NCBI RefSeq assembly: GCF_000154845.1
Contig: NZ_DS981461.1
Coordinates: 12,402 to 76,401, forward strand
DNA length: 64,000 bases
From: Phocaeicola coprocola DSM 17136
Lineage (GTDB): Bacteria > Bacteroidota > Bacteroidia > Bacteroidales > Bacteroidaceae
Direction: 5' to 3'
The position numbers and the translations under genes are program-made. A model generated the notes under the pieces. It searched no databases. It was not told the origin of the DNA and was given only the letters and a program-made list of their open reading frames with translations. Positions 37,624-46,667 of this stretch are shown here, piece by piece. Position 1 is the stretch's first letter. Each line of letters begins with the position of its first letter.

Positions 37624-37689
37624 CCCGAAAGCTTTTCAAATAGTTCAAAAATACAAATTTAGTTTTACGAACCAAGTTTTCGGGGTGTT

Positions 37690-39511
37690 ATTTTTCCAGA
37701 GGGTGCAAGTCCCTTACGAGCGGATTGAAACCCCGAATCGTTAGCAAGCTGCAAGGTGGTTTATCGTGAGGTATGCACTGAAGGAAGCAGAACTGCAAAA
37801 GTCTGTACCGACGAACAGAAAGTACATAAGAGGCATAACAATAAGGATGAGTATCCACAGCAATACGAAGTCCAAAACAGTGTTCTGAACATGCTATTAA
37901 ATCAGATTATTGTTATGTAGATGTACCGGCGATAGACGGAAGGAAAAAGCATTTACCAGGGGAGGTCTTGGCGATTACGAGTTAATCAATCCAAGAAGTC
38001 AGCAGAGGTCATAGTACTTGAGGGCAAACGAGGTGCGAATAGATACCGCATAGGTCTCACAAACAAGGAAGGACTGAACGTAAAGAGGTTTTCAATAGGT
38101 AACGGAACACATAGTAGCCCTACTTAACGAAAACAGGTTAAAAACAACTAAAATGATAACAAGAGTAGTACATCCGTTTAATCTTCAAAGAGCATTGGAA
38201 CACGTGATTGCCAATAAAGGTAGTGCGGGTGTTGATGGTGTTTCTATAAGAGAGCTCCGCAAGGTGTTTTCTGAAAAGAAACTACAACTGATTGAAGCAA
38301 TCAAACAAGGCAACTATCAAGTACAACCCATTTTAGGTATTGAAATTCCGAAAGGAAATGGGAAAACTCGATTATTGGGTGTTCCCACCACTACAGAACG
38401 TGTGTTGCAACAAGCCTTAGCACAAACTATTGCACCACTTTTTGAGCCCGAATTTAGTAATTACAGCTATGGATTTAGACCTCACAAGAATGCCCGACAA
38501 GCCGTTGGACAATCTCGGGATTACATCCATTCAGGATTAAACCACATTGTGGATATTGACCTGAAAAACTTCTTTGATGAAGTTGACCACTGTTTATTAC
38601 TGAATTTAATCTATCAAAAAGTGAAATGCAAAGCTACCATGCAACTCATACGCAAATGGCTCAGAGCACCTATTAAAATCAACGGAAAGCTACGAAAGAG
38701 AAGAAAAGGCGTTCCGCAAGGAAGCCCTTTAAGTCCATTATTGTCGAACATTTTACTACATCAACTGGATAAGGAAATGACTCGAAGAGGACACAAATTT
38801 GTACGTTATGCGGATGATTTTAGTATTTATTGCAAAAGCCACAATCAAGCCAAGGCAACAAGAGTGGTAATTGAAAAGTTTTTGAAAAACAAACTCAAAT
38901 TAACTATAAATGAAGAAAAGAGTGGTATCAGAAAACCAATCCACTTCACAATTTTGGGTTTCGGATTCGTACCTACGTACGAGAAAGGAAGTAAAAATCA
39001 ATACCAACTTATTGTATCGGAAAAAGCATGGAAGAAACTAAAAGAACGACTTAAAACAATCACCCGAAAAACCACACCAGCCACATTTGAAGAGCGTATT
39101 GCCAAGATAAAAGAAGTGCAACGCGGATGGTTGAACTATTTCCAAGGCACGAGTATTTTGGGCAAATTACGAGATTTAGATGGTTGGCTTCGCAACCGAC
39201 TGCGCTATTGCATTTGGCATCATTGGAAAAAACCCGAAAGGAAAAGGAAAAACCTGATTCGATTAGGTGTAGACCAAGACCATGCCTACGCTTGGAGCAG
39301 AACACGGAAAGGCGGTTGGGCAATAGCACAAAGTCCTATTCTAGGCACTACCATTACTTTACAACGCTTGAAGAAAAGAGGATATGTTTCCTTAACTGAA
39401 TTACATTTACAACTTAACCCATCTCTTTGCGAACCGCCGAGTACGTGACCCGTACGCTCGGTGGTGTGAGAGGCGCACTCCGTCAGTTACTGGCGGAGCC
39501 GTCTACTCGAT
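37690..39511 (+). mobile_element. Group II intron 1 (5' boundary approximate)
   Basis: The RNA part begins near GGGTGCAAGTCCC (about 37690) and contains typical domain I/IV segments (GTACCGACGAACAGAAAG; GAAGTCAGCAGAGGTCATAGTA). The intron-encoded protein is at 38153-39448. Domain V follows as ACCGCCGAG...CTCGGTGGT (about 39432-39464). Domain VI ends at CTACTCGAT (39503-39511), consistent with the usual 3' AY end. The exact 5' splice site could not be fixed. Confidence 0.8.
38153..39448 (+). CDS. Group II intron reverse transcriptase/maturase
   Basis: 431 residues. Reverse transcriptase blocks run from NKGSAGVDGVSI through the palm with the catalytic YADD at 219-222 (FVRYADDFSIYCKS) and PQGSPLSPLLSNILL. 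The maturase/X domain follows (RGWLNYFQGTS; WLRNRLRYCIWHHWKKP). The C-terminus lacks an obvious HNH endonuclease, as in many short bacterial maturases. It acts in splicing and retrohoming of its intron. It appears intact, and differs clearly from the maturase at 62122. Confidence 0.92.
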   Translation: MITRVVHPFNLQRALEHVIANKGSAGVDGVSIRELRKVFSEKKLQLIEAIKQGNYQVQPILGIEIPKGNGKTRLLGVPTTTERVLQQALAQTIAPLFEPEFSNYSYGFRPHKNARQAVGQSRDYIHSGLNHIVDIDLKNFFDEVDHCLLLNLIYQKVKCKATMQLIRKWLRAPIKINGKLRKRRKGVPQGSPLSPLLSNILLHQLDKEMTRRGHKFVRYADDFSIYCKSHNQAKATRVVIEKFLKNKLKLTINEEKSGIRKPIHFTILGFGFVPTYEKGSKNQYQLIVSEKAWKKLKERLKTITRKTTPATFEERIAKIKEVQRGWLNYFQGTSILGKLRDLDGWLRNRLRYCIWHHWKKPERKRKNLIRLGVDQDHAYAWSRTRKGGWAIAQSPILGTTITLQRLKKRGYVSLTELHLQLNPSLCEPPST

Positions 39512-39904
39512 TATGCGGTCGGTTTTCATTTTCTCTTCTTTCTCGTTAATTTGTCAAGCAAAGTTACTAAATTTGCAGTCAAGCAATTTCAATTTTTGAA
39601 TTATGTATTTCAGCAGACCTTGGACTTCTATCTAAGTGATAGGCAGTCCTGAAAATTCCAATCTCTTTTAGGTCAAGACAATTAGTCTATGGGTTTCGTG
39701 TACCGACTTTTTTGTAAAGGCGTTACGTTGTCATAGTTGCTCTGTCGGGTAATACTGTCTATTCACTTCTCCACGATTTCAACAACAAAAATGATTGAAC
39801 GTATCAAATCGTTGGGGGAAATGGAGACGAAGCAGAAATGTGTAGTTCAACGGTTCGAGATTATCATTCCCCTCCACCAAAAAATAACGACCCAATATAT
39901 AGCC

Positions 39905-39931
39905 TCCGCAAGTTTTACTTGCGGATTTTTT
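39905..39931 (+). terminator. Rho-independent terminator
   Basis: Stem TCCGCAAG / CTTGCGGA (39905-39912 and 39918-39925) with a 5-base loop, followed by six T. It sits after the intron and converges with the minus-strand operon. The 39512-39900 stretch holds no convincing gene. Confidence 0.6.
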
Positions 39932-39962
39932 AGTTATCGCAGATTGGACAAAGGTTTCTTTG

Positions 39963-40020
39963 CTACTTTCTTTGTCCGCCATCATGCTCACTGAAAGAAA
40001 GTAGGGCGGCTCTCGCCGCC
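39963..40020 (-). terminator. Hairpins at the end of the PcfJ/PcfK operon
   Basis: Read on the minus strand, a GC-rich stem (GGCGGC/GCCGCC, about 40005-40020) follows the last gene, and then a perfect 11-bp stem joins 39963-39973 and 39994-40004 (CTACTTTCTTT / AAAGAAAGTAG). They probably end the operon. The lack of a long T-run makes a pure intrinsic terminator less certain. Confidence 0.4.
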
Positions 40021-40027
40021 CCGCCAC

Positions 40028-40336
40028 TCAAAAGCGTGTGTAAAGTCCCGTCACCATCGTGAACATTTCCTCCAGCATATCAAAATAGATACCCTCGTGT
40101 ACGGCAATGTCCTTTGTCTTGCACTCAAAGGTCTTTTTGCTGAACGTCCTGCGGTAGAAGCGCATATTGTAGAGGTCTGCCCCTTCGTCATAGATGATGT
40201 CAAGGCGGTTGGCACTTGTTTTGTTCCTTGCAAGGCTCATCCGTAAGCCGTTGCCCATATCTATGAAATCACGGCTACCTGTCATGGCGGTGAAGCGTTT
40301 TCCGCCTATCTGCTGTAATATCGTCTTGGCTATCAT
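40028..40336 (-). CDS. Hypothetical conjugative-element protein
   Basis: 102 residues from the ATG at 40336 (MIAKTILQQIGGKRFTAMTGSRDFIDMGNGLRMSLARNKTSANRLDIIYDEG). The start was chosen because the upstream extension overlaps the preceding gene and has poor composition. Similar small proteins occur in Bacteroides mobile elements beside PcfJ/PcfK genes. No catalytic motif is visible. It is the last gene of the minus-strand operon. Confidence 0.6.
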   Translation of the reverse strand: MIAKTILQQIGGKRFTAMTGSRDFIDMGNGLRMSLARNKTSANRLDIIYDEGADLYNMRFYRRTFSKKTFECKTKDIAVHEGIYFDMLEEMFTMVTGLYTRF

Positions 40337-40389
40337 ATCTTTTGTTTTTAGGGTTTTAAGTATTGGCGGTGCGGACACCGCCATCCCGT

Positions 40390-40635
40390 TCAAAATTCTC
40401 GCATTTCGGAAATGGGGGTCTGCCGTTGTAGCCACTCTTTCACACATTCCATATTGTACTCGCTCGTGATGACTGCCGTATGGCTGTCGGTGGCGGTGAA
40501 ACGTGTGCTTTCGTAATCATCTATCCACCCCTTGAGGGTGTCCGTTCCCCACGCTCCGGTATCGTCAAAGATACCGTCCAATGCCGTGATAGGTTCGCTG
40601 AACTTGACTATCAGCGTTTGATAGGTCGTGTTCAT
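40390..40635 (-). CDS. Small hypothetical conjugative-element protein
   Basis: 81 residues from the ATG at 40635 (MNTTYQTLIVKFSEPITALDGIFDDTG). The ATG overlaps the TGA of the preceding DUF3873 gene (40632-40634), a coupled start. It is acidic, with no signal or membrane helix. Function is unknown. Confidence 0.6.
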   Translation of the reverse strand: MNTTYQTLIVKFSEPITALDGIFDDTGAWGTDTLKGWIDDYESTRFTATDSHTAVITSEYNMECVKEWLQRQTPISEMREF

Positions 40636-40865
40636 AGTCTGTCCTCCTTTCCCTTCTTTGCGTTCAGCCACTTGTCCCGTGCGGCTCGGCACTCGTCCAA
40701 CGTGGGTTTGACACAAGAGAACAATTCTCTGTCTATGGGGTGGCGGTAGTCGTACTGCACAAGTGTCCGCCTGCGTCTTCCGATACCCGATTGGAAACGC
40801 TCGTATTTCTCCGTACCTGCTTCCGCGCAGGTGCTTACTCCGTTGATGGTCATTCGTGTTGTCAT
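40632..40865 (-). CDS. DUF3873-family protein
   Basis: 77 residues. The sequence MTINGVSTCAEAGTEKYERFQSGIGRRRRTLVQYDYR followed by ELFSCVKPTLDECRAARDKWL is the pattern I associate with the DUF3873 family of Bacteroides mobile elements. It has four Cys but no clear zinc knuckle. It lies between two small genes in the PcfJ/PcfK operon and is translationally coupled to the next one. Function is unknown. Confidence 0.65.
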   Translation of the reverse strand: MTTRMTINGVSTCAEAGTEKYERFQSGIGRRRRTLVQYDYRHPIDRELFSCVKPTLDECRAARDKWLNAKKGKEDRL

Positions 40866-40884
40866 AATGTTGCTTTTTAGATGG

Positions 40885-41142
40885 TTAAAAATGTACTGAC
40901 AGAACTCTGTTCTTCATCACCATTTCGGGGTTGCTTGTGTAGCGTTGGTGCAGGTAGAAATGGTGTGAGCCGAAGCCGTAAAGGAAAAACTTGTCAAGTT
41001 CGTGCTTCTCGGCAAACTCCTTTACGCTCTTTCTCAATTCCCCCTCACTCGTTGTGAGAGTGAGGAGGTTCACAAATTCAAGGAACATCGTGGGGATTGC
41101 ATCATCCCACACACAAATCATACTTTCAATTCTTACTTCCAT
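40885..41142 (-). CDS. Small hypothetical conjugative-element protein
   Basis: 85 residues (MEVRIESMICVWDDAIPTMFLEFVNLLTL). It lies 24 bases downstream of the PcfJ-like gene and 19 upstream of the DUF3873 gene, all on the minus strand. There is no recognised domain. Acidic N-terminal and aromatic C-terminal parts (FFLYGFGSHHFYLHQRY) suggest a small folded protein. Confidence 0.55.
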   Translation of the reverse strand: MEVRIESMICVWDDAIPTMFLEFVNLLTLTTSEGELRKSVKEFAEKHELDKFFLYGFGSHHFYLHQRYTSNPEMVMKNRVLSVHF

Positions 41143-41166
41143 ATCAATGTTGTTTTAGGGGTTATG

Positions 41167-42498
41167 CTATGCCGCTTTCATCCGCTCACGGATAAGGTTG
41201 GCGTTCTTGTTCACAAGGTCTATGATGCGCTCGTGATATTCGGTGTCCTGGTTGTGCTTGCCGTGGCACTGCACCACTTCGAGGGTTCGCAAGTCCACCT
41301 CTACGGTTTCAATAATCTCATCGCCAATCCTTGCCGATAGTATGAGGGTGTCGGCTTTCTTGTAGTATCCACTGCCAAACACGCAGATGCCCTGCGTCTT
41401 GCCCTCGTTGTAATACTCGTCTATGCTTTCAAGCACCTTGACGATTATTTCCTCGTCCGTGATTACCAAGCCGAAGAATTTGGATTTGTTGGCGATGAAA
41501 TCCTCCGCATCTTTCTTTCGTTGGAGTTGTCGCTGTTGCTCACGCTCACGCCTTTCAATCTCCCAACGGCGTTGCTCTGCGGCTCTTTCCTTCTCGTGTA
41601 TGGCTTCAATTTTTCGGGTTGCGTTGTCGTGTGCCGCCATGAAATCTTCGGGACAGATGTTCTTCGGGTTACGGAGGTCTTGACCGAGTTTTTTGAGCAT
41701 ACGCAGATAGTCGCACCACATTGAGAGGTTGTCTATCTGATACTTGTGACGCTTGGCAATCAGATATGATGCCCAACATTCATCGGCAGTACGGGTATTG
41801 AAAAGAAAGTGTTTCATGACCTCAATCTCACCGCCTTTCATAAGGGTTTCAATTCTTGGGTCTGAAAGCAAGGCTTTGAAAAGACGCACGGGGGAGATGC
41901 CGTGGAAATCGCCCTTGAAGCCGTTACGTCTGAGTTGGGGCAATATCCTCATCTTTGGATATGCACAGCTTCTTGCCACCACATCATCGTATAGGCTGTT
42001 GTGCGGTCTTACCTCCATATCGCTGCCTAATGCCCACACATCGCAATAGCAGAAAAGGAAGCCACGGAGCAACGCCATGTCCGTAACCTTGCCGTCGGGT
42101 GAAATCCAACGCTGCACGACCTCGTGGCAGTAGAAACGCATCGGTTCGCCTTTCCTGCTCTCGCATCTGACCTGCGCCACGCGGATTACCTGATACCCTT
42201 TGCAGGTGGTTATCACGCTGAAATTCTGCGTTTCCTTGTAGATGCGTCTGCGTGTGTCCTGCACTTTGAGTTCGGCATGGCATTTGGGGCAGGTGCAGCC
42301 TTCAAGGGTGTCGCATAGTCCGCTGTCGCTGTGCCACTCGTGACCGCAGTCGGAACAGGTGATGTTCCCTTTCTTGGTGCGGTAGCCGATATGCTCAACG
42401 CAGTGGCGGTATGCCCAATCTATTTGTGTCGCTGATATGGGGCGAAGGTTGGCGGAAAGTCTTGCCACCTCTTTCTGTATCTTGGTCTTCGGTTTCAT
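41167..42498 (-). CDS. PcfJ-domain protein
   Basis: 443 residues. The N-terminal part contains a zinc-ribbon-like pair of Cys motifs (CSDCGHEW and CPKCHAEL, about 48-80). The middle region matches the PcfJ family found in conjugative elements. A charged coiled-coil segment (about 300-345, KEKAAEQRRWEIERREREQQRQLQ type) is followed by a C-terminal domain. PcfJ relatives accompany relaxase regions, but their role is not defined. The start overlaps the end of the PcfK-like gene by 4 bases (42495-42498). Confidence 0.8.
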   Translation of the reverse strand: MKPKTKIQKEVARLSANLRPISATQIDWAYRHCVEHIGYRTKKGNITCSDCGHEWHSDSGLCDTLEGCTCPKCHAELKVQDTRRRIYKETQNFSVITTCKGYQVIRVAQVRCESRKGEPMRFYCHEVVQRWISPDGKVTDMALLRGFLFCYCDVWALGSDMEVRPHNSLYDDVVARSCAYPKMRILPQLRRNGFKGDFHGISPVRLFKALLSDPRIETLMKGGEIEVMKHFLFNTRTADECWASYLIAKRHKYQIDNLSMWCDYLRMLKKLGQDLRNPKNICPEDFMAAHDNATRKIEAIHEKERAAEQRRWEIERREREQQRQLQRKKDAEDFIANKSKFFGLVITDEEIIVKVLESIDEYYNEGKTQGICVFGSGYYKKADTLILSARIGDEIIETVEVDLRTLEVVQCHGKHNQDTEYHERIIDLVNKNANLIRERMKAA

Positions 42499-42911
42499 AA
42501 GCCTAAATCAAATAATGAGGGTTGGGGTTGGTTTTCTTTTCTCGCTGACGGTCTGTGGCGGTTCTGCAACTTGCGGAGTTCCTCCTCTTGGTATTTGCGG
42601 ACAGCGTTCTGACGTGCCTCCGCCTTTTCCTCTGCCGTGAGTTTCACAACGTGGTTCACAACCACTTGGCAGTCCATCGGTTTGCCCACCTCTATCTCGT
42701 TTTCCTCATAGTAGTGGATGGCTTGCCCGAATATCTCTCCGTCCGTGAAACCGTTGCAACCGCTTTTCTGCACATAGTTCAGAATGTGGGTCACGCACTC
42801 GTCCATGTTCTTGGCAGGGTTGCGGTACTTCTTTGCAAATAGCGCATCTTCCTCCGCACGCTGTTCCAAGTACATATATATCGTTCTCTTGAAATGGTCT
42901 GTTCCTTTCAT
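42495..42911 (-). CDS. PcfK-like protein
   Basis: 138 residues. MKGTDHFKRTIYMYLEQRAEEDALFAKKY at the start and the NMDECVTHILNYVQKSGCNGFTDGEIFGQAIHYYEE core fit the PcfK-like family, which pairs with PcfJ. The C-terminal third is charged and disordered-looking and ends with QPSLFDLGL, a motif resembling the QxSLFDL sliding-clamp binding peptide. The 4-base overlap with the PcfJ gene suggests coupled expression. Confidence 0.8.
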   Translation of the reverse strand: MKGTDHFKRTIYMYLEQRAEEDALFAKKYRNPAKNMDECVTHILNYVQKSGCNGFTDGEIFGQAIHYYEENEIEVGKPMDCQVVVNHVVKLTAEEKAEARQNAVRKYQEEELRKLQNRHRPSARKENQPQPSLFDLGL

Positions 42912-42924
42912 ATCGCTGTCATTT

Positions 42925-43146
42925 TTAGATTATCTGTTTCAGTATCTCTCTCCAATAGGTCGGCTCTACCTCGCTGAGAAGGAAGTCCATGAAATCCCTC
43001 CGTGCGTCCTTGTTCAGTTCGTGGTACAATCTTCGGAAAGTTTCAAAATTGCCGTTGATGTACGTTTCCACCATATACACGAAGATGTTGTCCACCTCGT
43101 AATATCTGCACTGCTGCGCTGCCGTCTTGCTGTTTCTTTTTGCCAT
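42925..43146 (-). CDS. Small hypothetical conjugative-element protein
   Basis: 73 residues from the ATG at 43146 (MAKRNSKTAAQQCRYYEVDNIFVYMVETYINGNF). The frame is open upstream but overlaps the membrane-protein gene and is probably not translated. It is 13 bases before the PcfK-like gene. No domain is recognised; the conserved-looking Tyr-rich start is typical for these operons. Confidence 0.55.
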   Translation of the reverse strand: MAKRNSKTAAQQCRYYEVDNIFVYMVETYINGNFETFRRLYHELNKDARRDFMDFLLSEVEPTYWREILKQII

Positions 43147-43157
43147 GTCGGTAAGGG

Positions 43158-43373
43158 TTAAAGGGTGAATAACCAAAGGATGAAGCCAAAGAAGGCAATG
43201 GTGGAAAGGATAGCCACGATTACACCTATCGCCACTCGGAACACTCCGTTTACAATCTCTCTGATGATGCCCCAAAGGATGCCGAACACCCCGAAGGCGG
43301 TGCGCATCATCAAGCCGCATATCGCCAACCCGATGTGTTGCGCCATTTGTCTGAAATTTGCCGTTGCCGTCAT
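43158..43373 (-). CDS. Small membrane protein of the PcfJ/PcfK operon
   Basis: 71 residues with two long hydrophobic helices (about 14-38 and 44-69: GVFRVAIGVIVAILSTIAFFGFILWLF). It is the first gene of the minus-strand operon, 11 bases before the next gene. It lacks a cleavable signal. Its role is unknown; membrane association fits a transfer or surface function. Confidence 0.6.
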   Translation of the reverse strand: MTATANFRQMAQHIGLAICGLMMRTAFGVFGILWGIIREIVNGVFRVAIGVIVAILSTIAFFGFILWLFTL

Positions 43374-44033
43374 ATCTTCGCTGTTTTTGATTTTTTTGTT
43401 TTTAATGCGGATTCAAGAGCTGAGGGAGTTGAGTTTCAAACTATCTTATCTGCCTCTCGTTTATCCGACATTTTTTTTATGCGTCTTTCTGTCGCATCGG
43501 TCGTTTTCGTTTCGGGTGCTTGAAAAGGTAGGGATTAGGGAATGCAAGGTTTTTCGGTCAAAATACTACCCGCAGGGCTGGAGATTTTTACCGAAAACAG
43601 GAGGCTTGACCTTGCTTTCCCGTCCAATCCCGGAATTACCTTTGCGCCCAGAACGAAAATGACTGACTGATGCGGCTTACTGAAAGGCGCAAAATGGAGG
43701 TAAACGAAAACAGAGGCAGATTGTGTAGAAAAAAACTTCAGGGGAAAATCCGTAAAAAAAAGAATCACCAAAAGGAAAAAGACATCACCGGAAGCGTGAA
43801 AAGGGCAAACCACAACAAAGGAAGTATGATTGTTTCCGATCCGACGGAACTTGTTCAGCCGGGTGGCAACAATCATTCTTCCCGGTTTGTCCGGCTGTGT
43901 GTGGGCGCCTGTTTCATTCATGGGGCAGGCTGACACACTCTGCATTCACTTTCCGCTTCCGGCAAAAGAGACAGCGAAAAAAGAAAAATCATTTGAAAAC
44001 CCGTAAAAGCACCTCTTGGCATAGGCGCAAAAG
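43374..44033. other. Intergenic region upstream of the PcfJ/PcfK operon
   Basis: It should contain the operon's promoter, but no exact TAnnTTTG box was found on the minus strand. Short frames (for example 43670-43933, Lys-rich with no domain) do not look like genes. I see no other feature here. Confidence 0.4.
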
Positions 44034-44166
44034 AAAGGGGCATTGCTTCATCTGTCTAAACATCGTTTAGGCGTGAGGCAATGCCCTTTTCTCCAGCTAT
44101 GCGGTAGTCGGCACACGTTTGTTCCAAACTCGTTTTGGGCAATGGTGTGCCGACGGACAATACCGC
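44034..44166. repeat. Two consecutive long hairpins
   Basis: Hairpin A: 44034-44050 pairs with 44074-44090 (GGCATTGCTTCA with TGAGGCAATGCC), with an inner CTAAAC/GTTTAG stem (44056-44061 and 44065-44070). Hairpin B: GTCGGCACAC (44107-44116) pairs with GTGTGCCGAC (44145-44154), extended by GCGGTA (44101-44106) with TACCGC (44161-44166). They stand in a gene-free stretch between the PcfJ/PcfK operon and the integrase remnant. Confidence 0.6.
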
Positions 44167-44705
44167 TTTTACGGAAAATTCTTATGAATGAGGGGATAAA
44201 AAACGGGAGTTTATATCAAAATCTCGAATTAAATAGCTACTTTTGCATACGAAGAGTTCTTTGAAGGTTACGCAACGCGCAGAAGGATAATGCAGTAGAT
44301 AACTAACTAAATCGTAACCTATTACTATCAAGAGCAATTAACCTACGCTCATTTCCAATAAATTACACTCTTTTCGTAACTTCAGCCTGCAAATATACAC
44401 TTTACTTGTGACAAAAGCAATCTTTTTCTACATTTAATCGACTTACAGTCAGCCTTAAAGAGGGTATCTGGTCTCATTCCATCTTCTTCCTCAAAAATAA
44501 CATAGCAGTCTAAATTGGTTTATGTATGGGATAGGTCTTGTTCATTCGATCCGGTAGACTACTATACATAAAAGTATAAAGGCGAGATACGACAAGGAGA
44601 TGCCATGCTTTTGTGTAAGGGGAATCTCTCTTAGCTTATCGCAGACCATGTATAGCTAAGTGTTTTGAGAATAAACAGTCTGTAAAAAACGGAAAGACAC
44701 CGATT
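44167..44705. other. Intergenic stretch upstream of the integrase remnant
   Basis: TACTTTTG at 44238-44245 is an exact -7 box on the plus strand, without a clear -33 TTG. A GGTTACG/CGTAACC inverted pair is present near 44265 and 44310. No gene is seen. The N-terminal coding part of the integrase (GKTPIMGR frame) is open back to about 44655 but lacks a good start. Confidence 0.35.
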
Positions 44706-45975
44706 ATGGGCCGTATCACCATCAATGGAACCCAAGCCGGTTTCAGTTGTAAGAAAGAAGTGTCCCTCGCTTTGTGGGACGTCAAAACCAACCGGGCCAA
44801 AGGCAAGTCCGAGGAGGCCCGTACACTCAATCAGGAGCTTGACAATATCAAGGCGCAAATCACCAGGCACTACCAGTACATCTGCGACCACGACAGTTTT
44901 GTTACAGCCAAGAAAGTCTATAACCGCTATGTCGGCTTCTCAGAGGAATGCCACACCCTTATGAACCTTTTCAGGGAACAGCTGGAACCGTATAAAAAGA
45001 AAATCGGCATAGAGAAAGCCGAAAGCACCTACTGCGGTCTGGTTGCCGATTACAAGAGTCTCCTGCTTTTCATGAAAAGCAAGAAGAATGCAGAGGATAT
45101 TGTCATCGAAGAACTTGAGAAATCATTCATCGAGGATTACTACAACTGGATGCTCGGTACATGCGCTTTGGCAAACTCCACTGTCTTCGGGCGTGTCAAT
45201 ACCTTGAAGTGGCTGATGTATATCGCGCAGGAAAAAGGCTGGATACGGGTTCATCCGTTCGCATCATTCGAGTGTATGCCCGAATACAAGAGGCGTTCTT
45301 TCCTTTCCGAAGAGGAACTGCAAAGGATAATCCATATAGAACCGAGATACAAACGCCAGCGTGCCATGCGCGACATGTTCCTGTTCATGTGCTTCACCGG
45401 TCTTTCCTATGTGGACTTGAAAGCCATAACATACGATAATATCCATACCGACTCCGACGGCGGTACATGGCTGATGGGCAACCGTATAAAAACGGGAGTG
45501 GCGTATGTCGTAAAATTATTGCCCATTGCTATCGAACTGATTGAAAAATATAGGGGTACGGATGAAAAGAAAGACTCCCCGAATGTGTCTTTCCGGTAGG
45601 TGAATACAATGCCATGCGGCTCAGTCTTGGAATCATAGGCAGGAAATGCAACTCCGGGGCGAGGTCACCCCGCACATCGGACGCCACGCATTTGCCGTTC
45701 TGGCCATACTCAAGGGGATGCTGCTGGAAACTCTTCAGAAAGTGTTTGGGCATAAGTCCATCACATACGTCCTGCGCATCCATTCACTTGTCCGGCGCAG
45801 GCGGGGCAATCTTTTTCTGGAAGTCGCCCATCTGTACGACCAGCGTGCTGACCAGCTTTCTCAACTCCTAATACGCGCTTGTTTCAATAATTGTCAGTTC
45901 CATACTAAAATTCTTTTTAAGATTCTGAATATGCGACAAAGTAACGCACATCCTATATCCTTTCCAAACAGATAA
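44706..45975 (+). pseudogene. Tyrosine recombinase (integrase), frameshifted
   Basis: Typical parts of a Bacteroidota tyrosine integrase are present: arm-binding segment (GRITINGTQAGFSCK), SAM-like core-binding domain (about 100-200) and catalytic domain with the Arg box (FMCFTGLSYVDLKAITYDNI). The frame ends at 45599 with SFR and a stop. The expected continuation (CVFPVGEYNAMRLSLG) is in another frame, and the HIGRHAFAVLAILKGM...FGHKSI box (HxxR...GH) is in a third, at 45646 onward. The catalytic Tyr segment after it is not recognisable. The N-terminus also seems short. At least two frameshifts make an active enzyme unlikely, so this end of the element may be immobile. Confidence 0.8.
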
Positions 45976-46110
45976 TATCAGAGTCTTCCGTTGGCGTGCA
46001 TTGGCGTATCCAACGTTAAAAGAGAAGGTCCTTCACCTGCATCCATGCGGCAACGGAACTTCCATTCCCTTACTTGTTTTCCATAAATTTATAGGATTAA
46101 TTTCTGGTGC

Positions 46111-46284
46111 ATGATATTAATAGTCATTATTCTGTCTGCTTTTTTTGCTTGCATAATTGCAGTTAACAGTTATCTATTCCAGAACGCATTGTTATGGAAA
46201 ATGGCAAGCTGTTTTGTTGGTTTATGGATATTGTGTATGATAATTACCGTCTTCGTTTGTCGTAAACTTGAATGCTCTAATTAA
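46111..46284 (+). CDS. Possible 57-residue membrane protein
   Basis: An ATG frame of 57 residues with two hydrophobic helices (MILIVIILSAFFACIIAV; FVGLWILCMIITVFVC) and a short basic tail (RKLECSN). It lies between the integrase remnant and the cobalamin riboswitch. Composition is convincing for a small membrane protein, but there is no recognised family or clear promoter. Other bases between 45976 and 46370 show nothing. Confidence 0.35.
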   Translation: MILIVIILSAFFACIIAVNSYLFQNALLWKMASCFVGLWILCMIITVFVCRKLECSN

Positions 46285-46374
46285 AACAGTACGGTTGTCA
46301 TGCTTTGTGTGTTTTATTATAAATATTATGAATTATTTGGAATTGATATGTAATATAGATAATTTTGCAGTCGG

Positions 46375-46540
46375 GAAATGGTTTCGGGAGGTTTACGCCT
46401 TCCGAATGAAAAGGGAACCCGGTGAAAATCCGGGACAGTACCCGCTGCTGTGAGTCCACAAAAACGGACATCGAACTTTTGCCACTGGTGTAATACCGGG
46501 AAGGCACGATGACCGGGACGAGTCAGAAGACCTGCCATGA
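46375..46540 (+). promoter_or_regulatory. Cobalamin (B12) riboswitch
   Basis: The conserved elements occur in order: AAAAGGGAACCCGGTGAAAA, CCGGGACAGTACCCGCTGCTGTGAG (the B12 box core, 46427-46455), GCCACTGG, CCGGGAAGGC, GATGA and GACGAGTCAGAAGACCTGCC. Cobalamin binding is expected to shut down the downstream B12-uptake operon. An intrinsic terminator at 46629-46667 forms the likely expression platform. Confidence 0.95.
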
Positions 46541-46628
46541 CCGGAATGAGATTTACACCTGCGGGATATACGGGTCGTAATCAAATAAGGAATAGCTCAT
46601 CGGCCATTCAATATTTGAAGACAGACAT

Positions 46629-46667
46629 ATTCCCGTTCGTGTAAGTCCGCACGAACGGGAATTTTTT
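46629..46667 (+). terminator. Riboswitch-linked intrinsic terminator
   Basis: A perfect 13-bp stem (46629-46641 with 46650-46662), 8-base loop and T-run (46661-46667) lie between the riboswitch and the first operon gene at 46709. This indicates control by transcription termination. Confidence 0.8.

Noticed and set aside
39737-39994. 85-residue plus-strand frame after intron 1
   Set aside because: It runs through the T-rich terminator at 39905-39931 and ends in the convergent hairpin region; no domain is visible.
43670-43933. 87-residue Lys-rich frame
   Set aside because: Low complexity, no start context and no relation to known element proteins.
44237-44246. Integration core site of CTnDOT type (GTANNTTTGC)
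   Set aside because: CTACTTTTGC differs at the first base and equals a standard -7 promoter box; no second matching site was found to support an attachment site.
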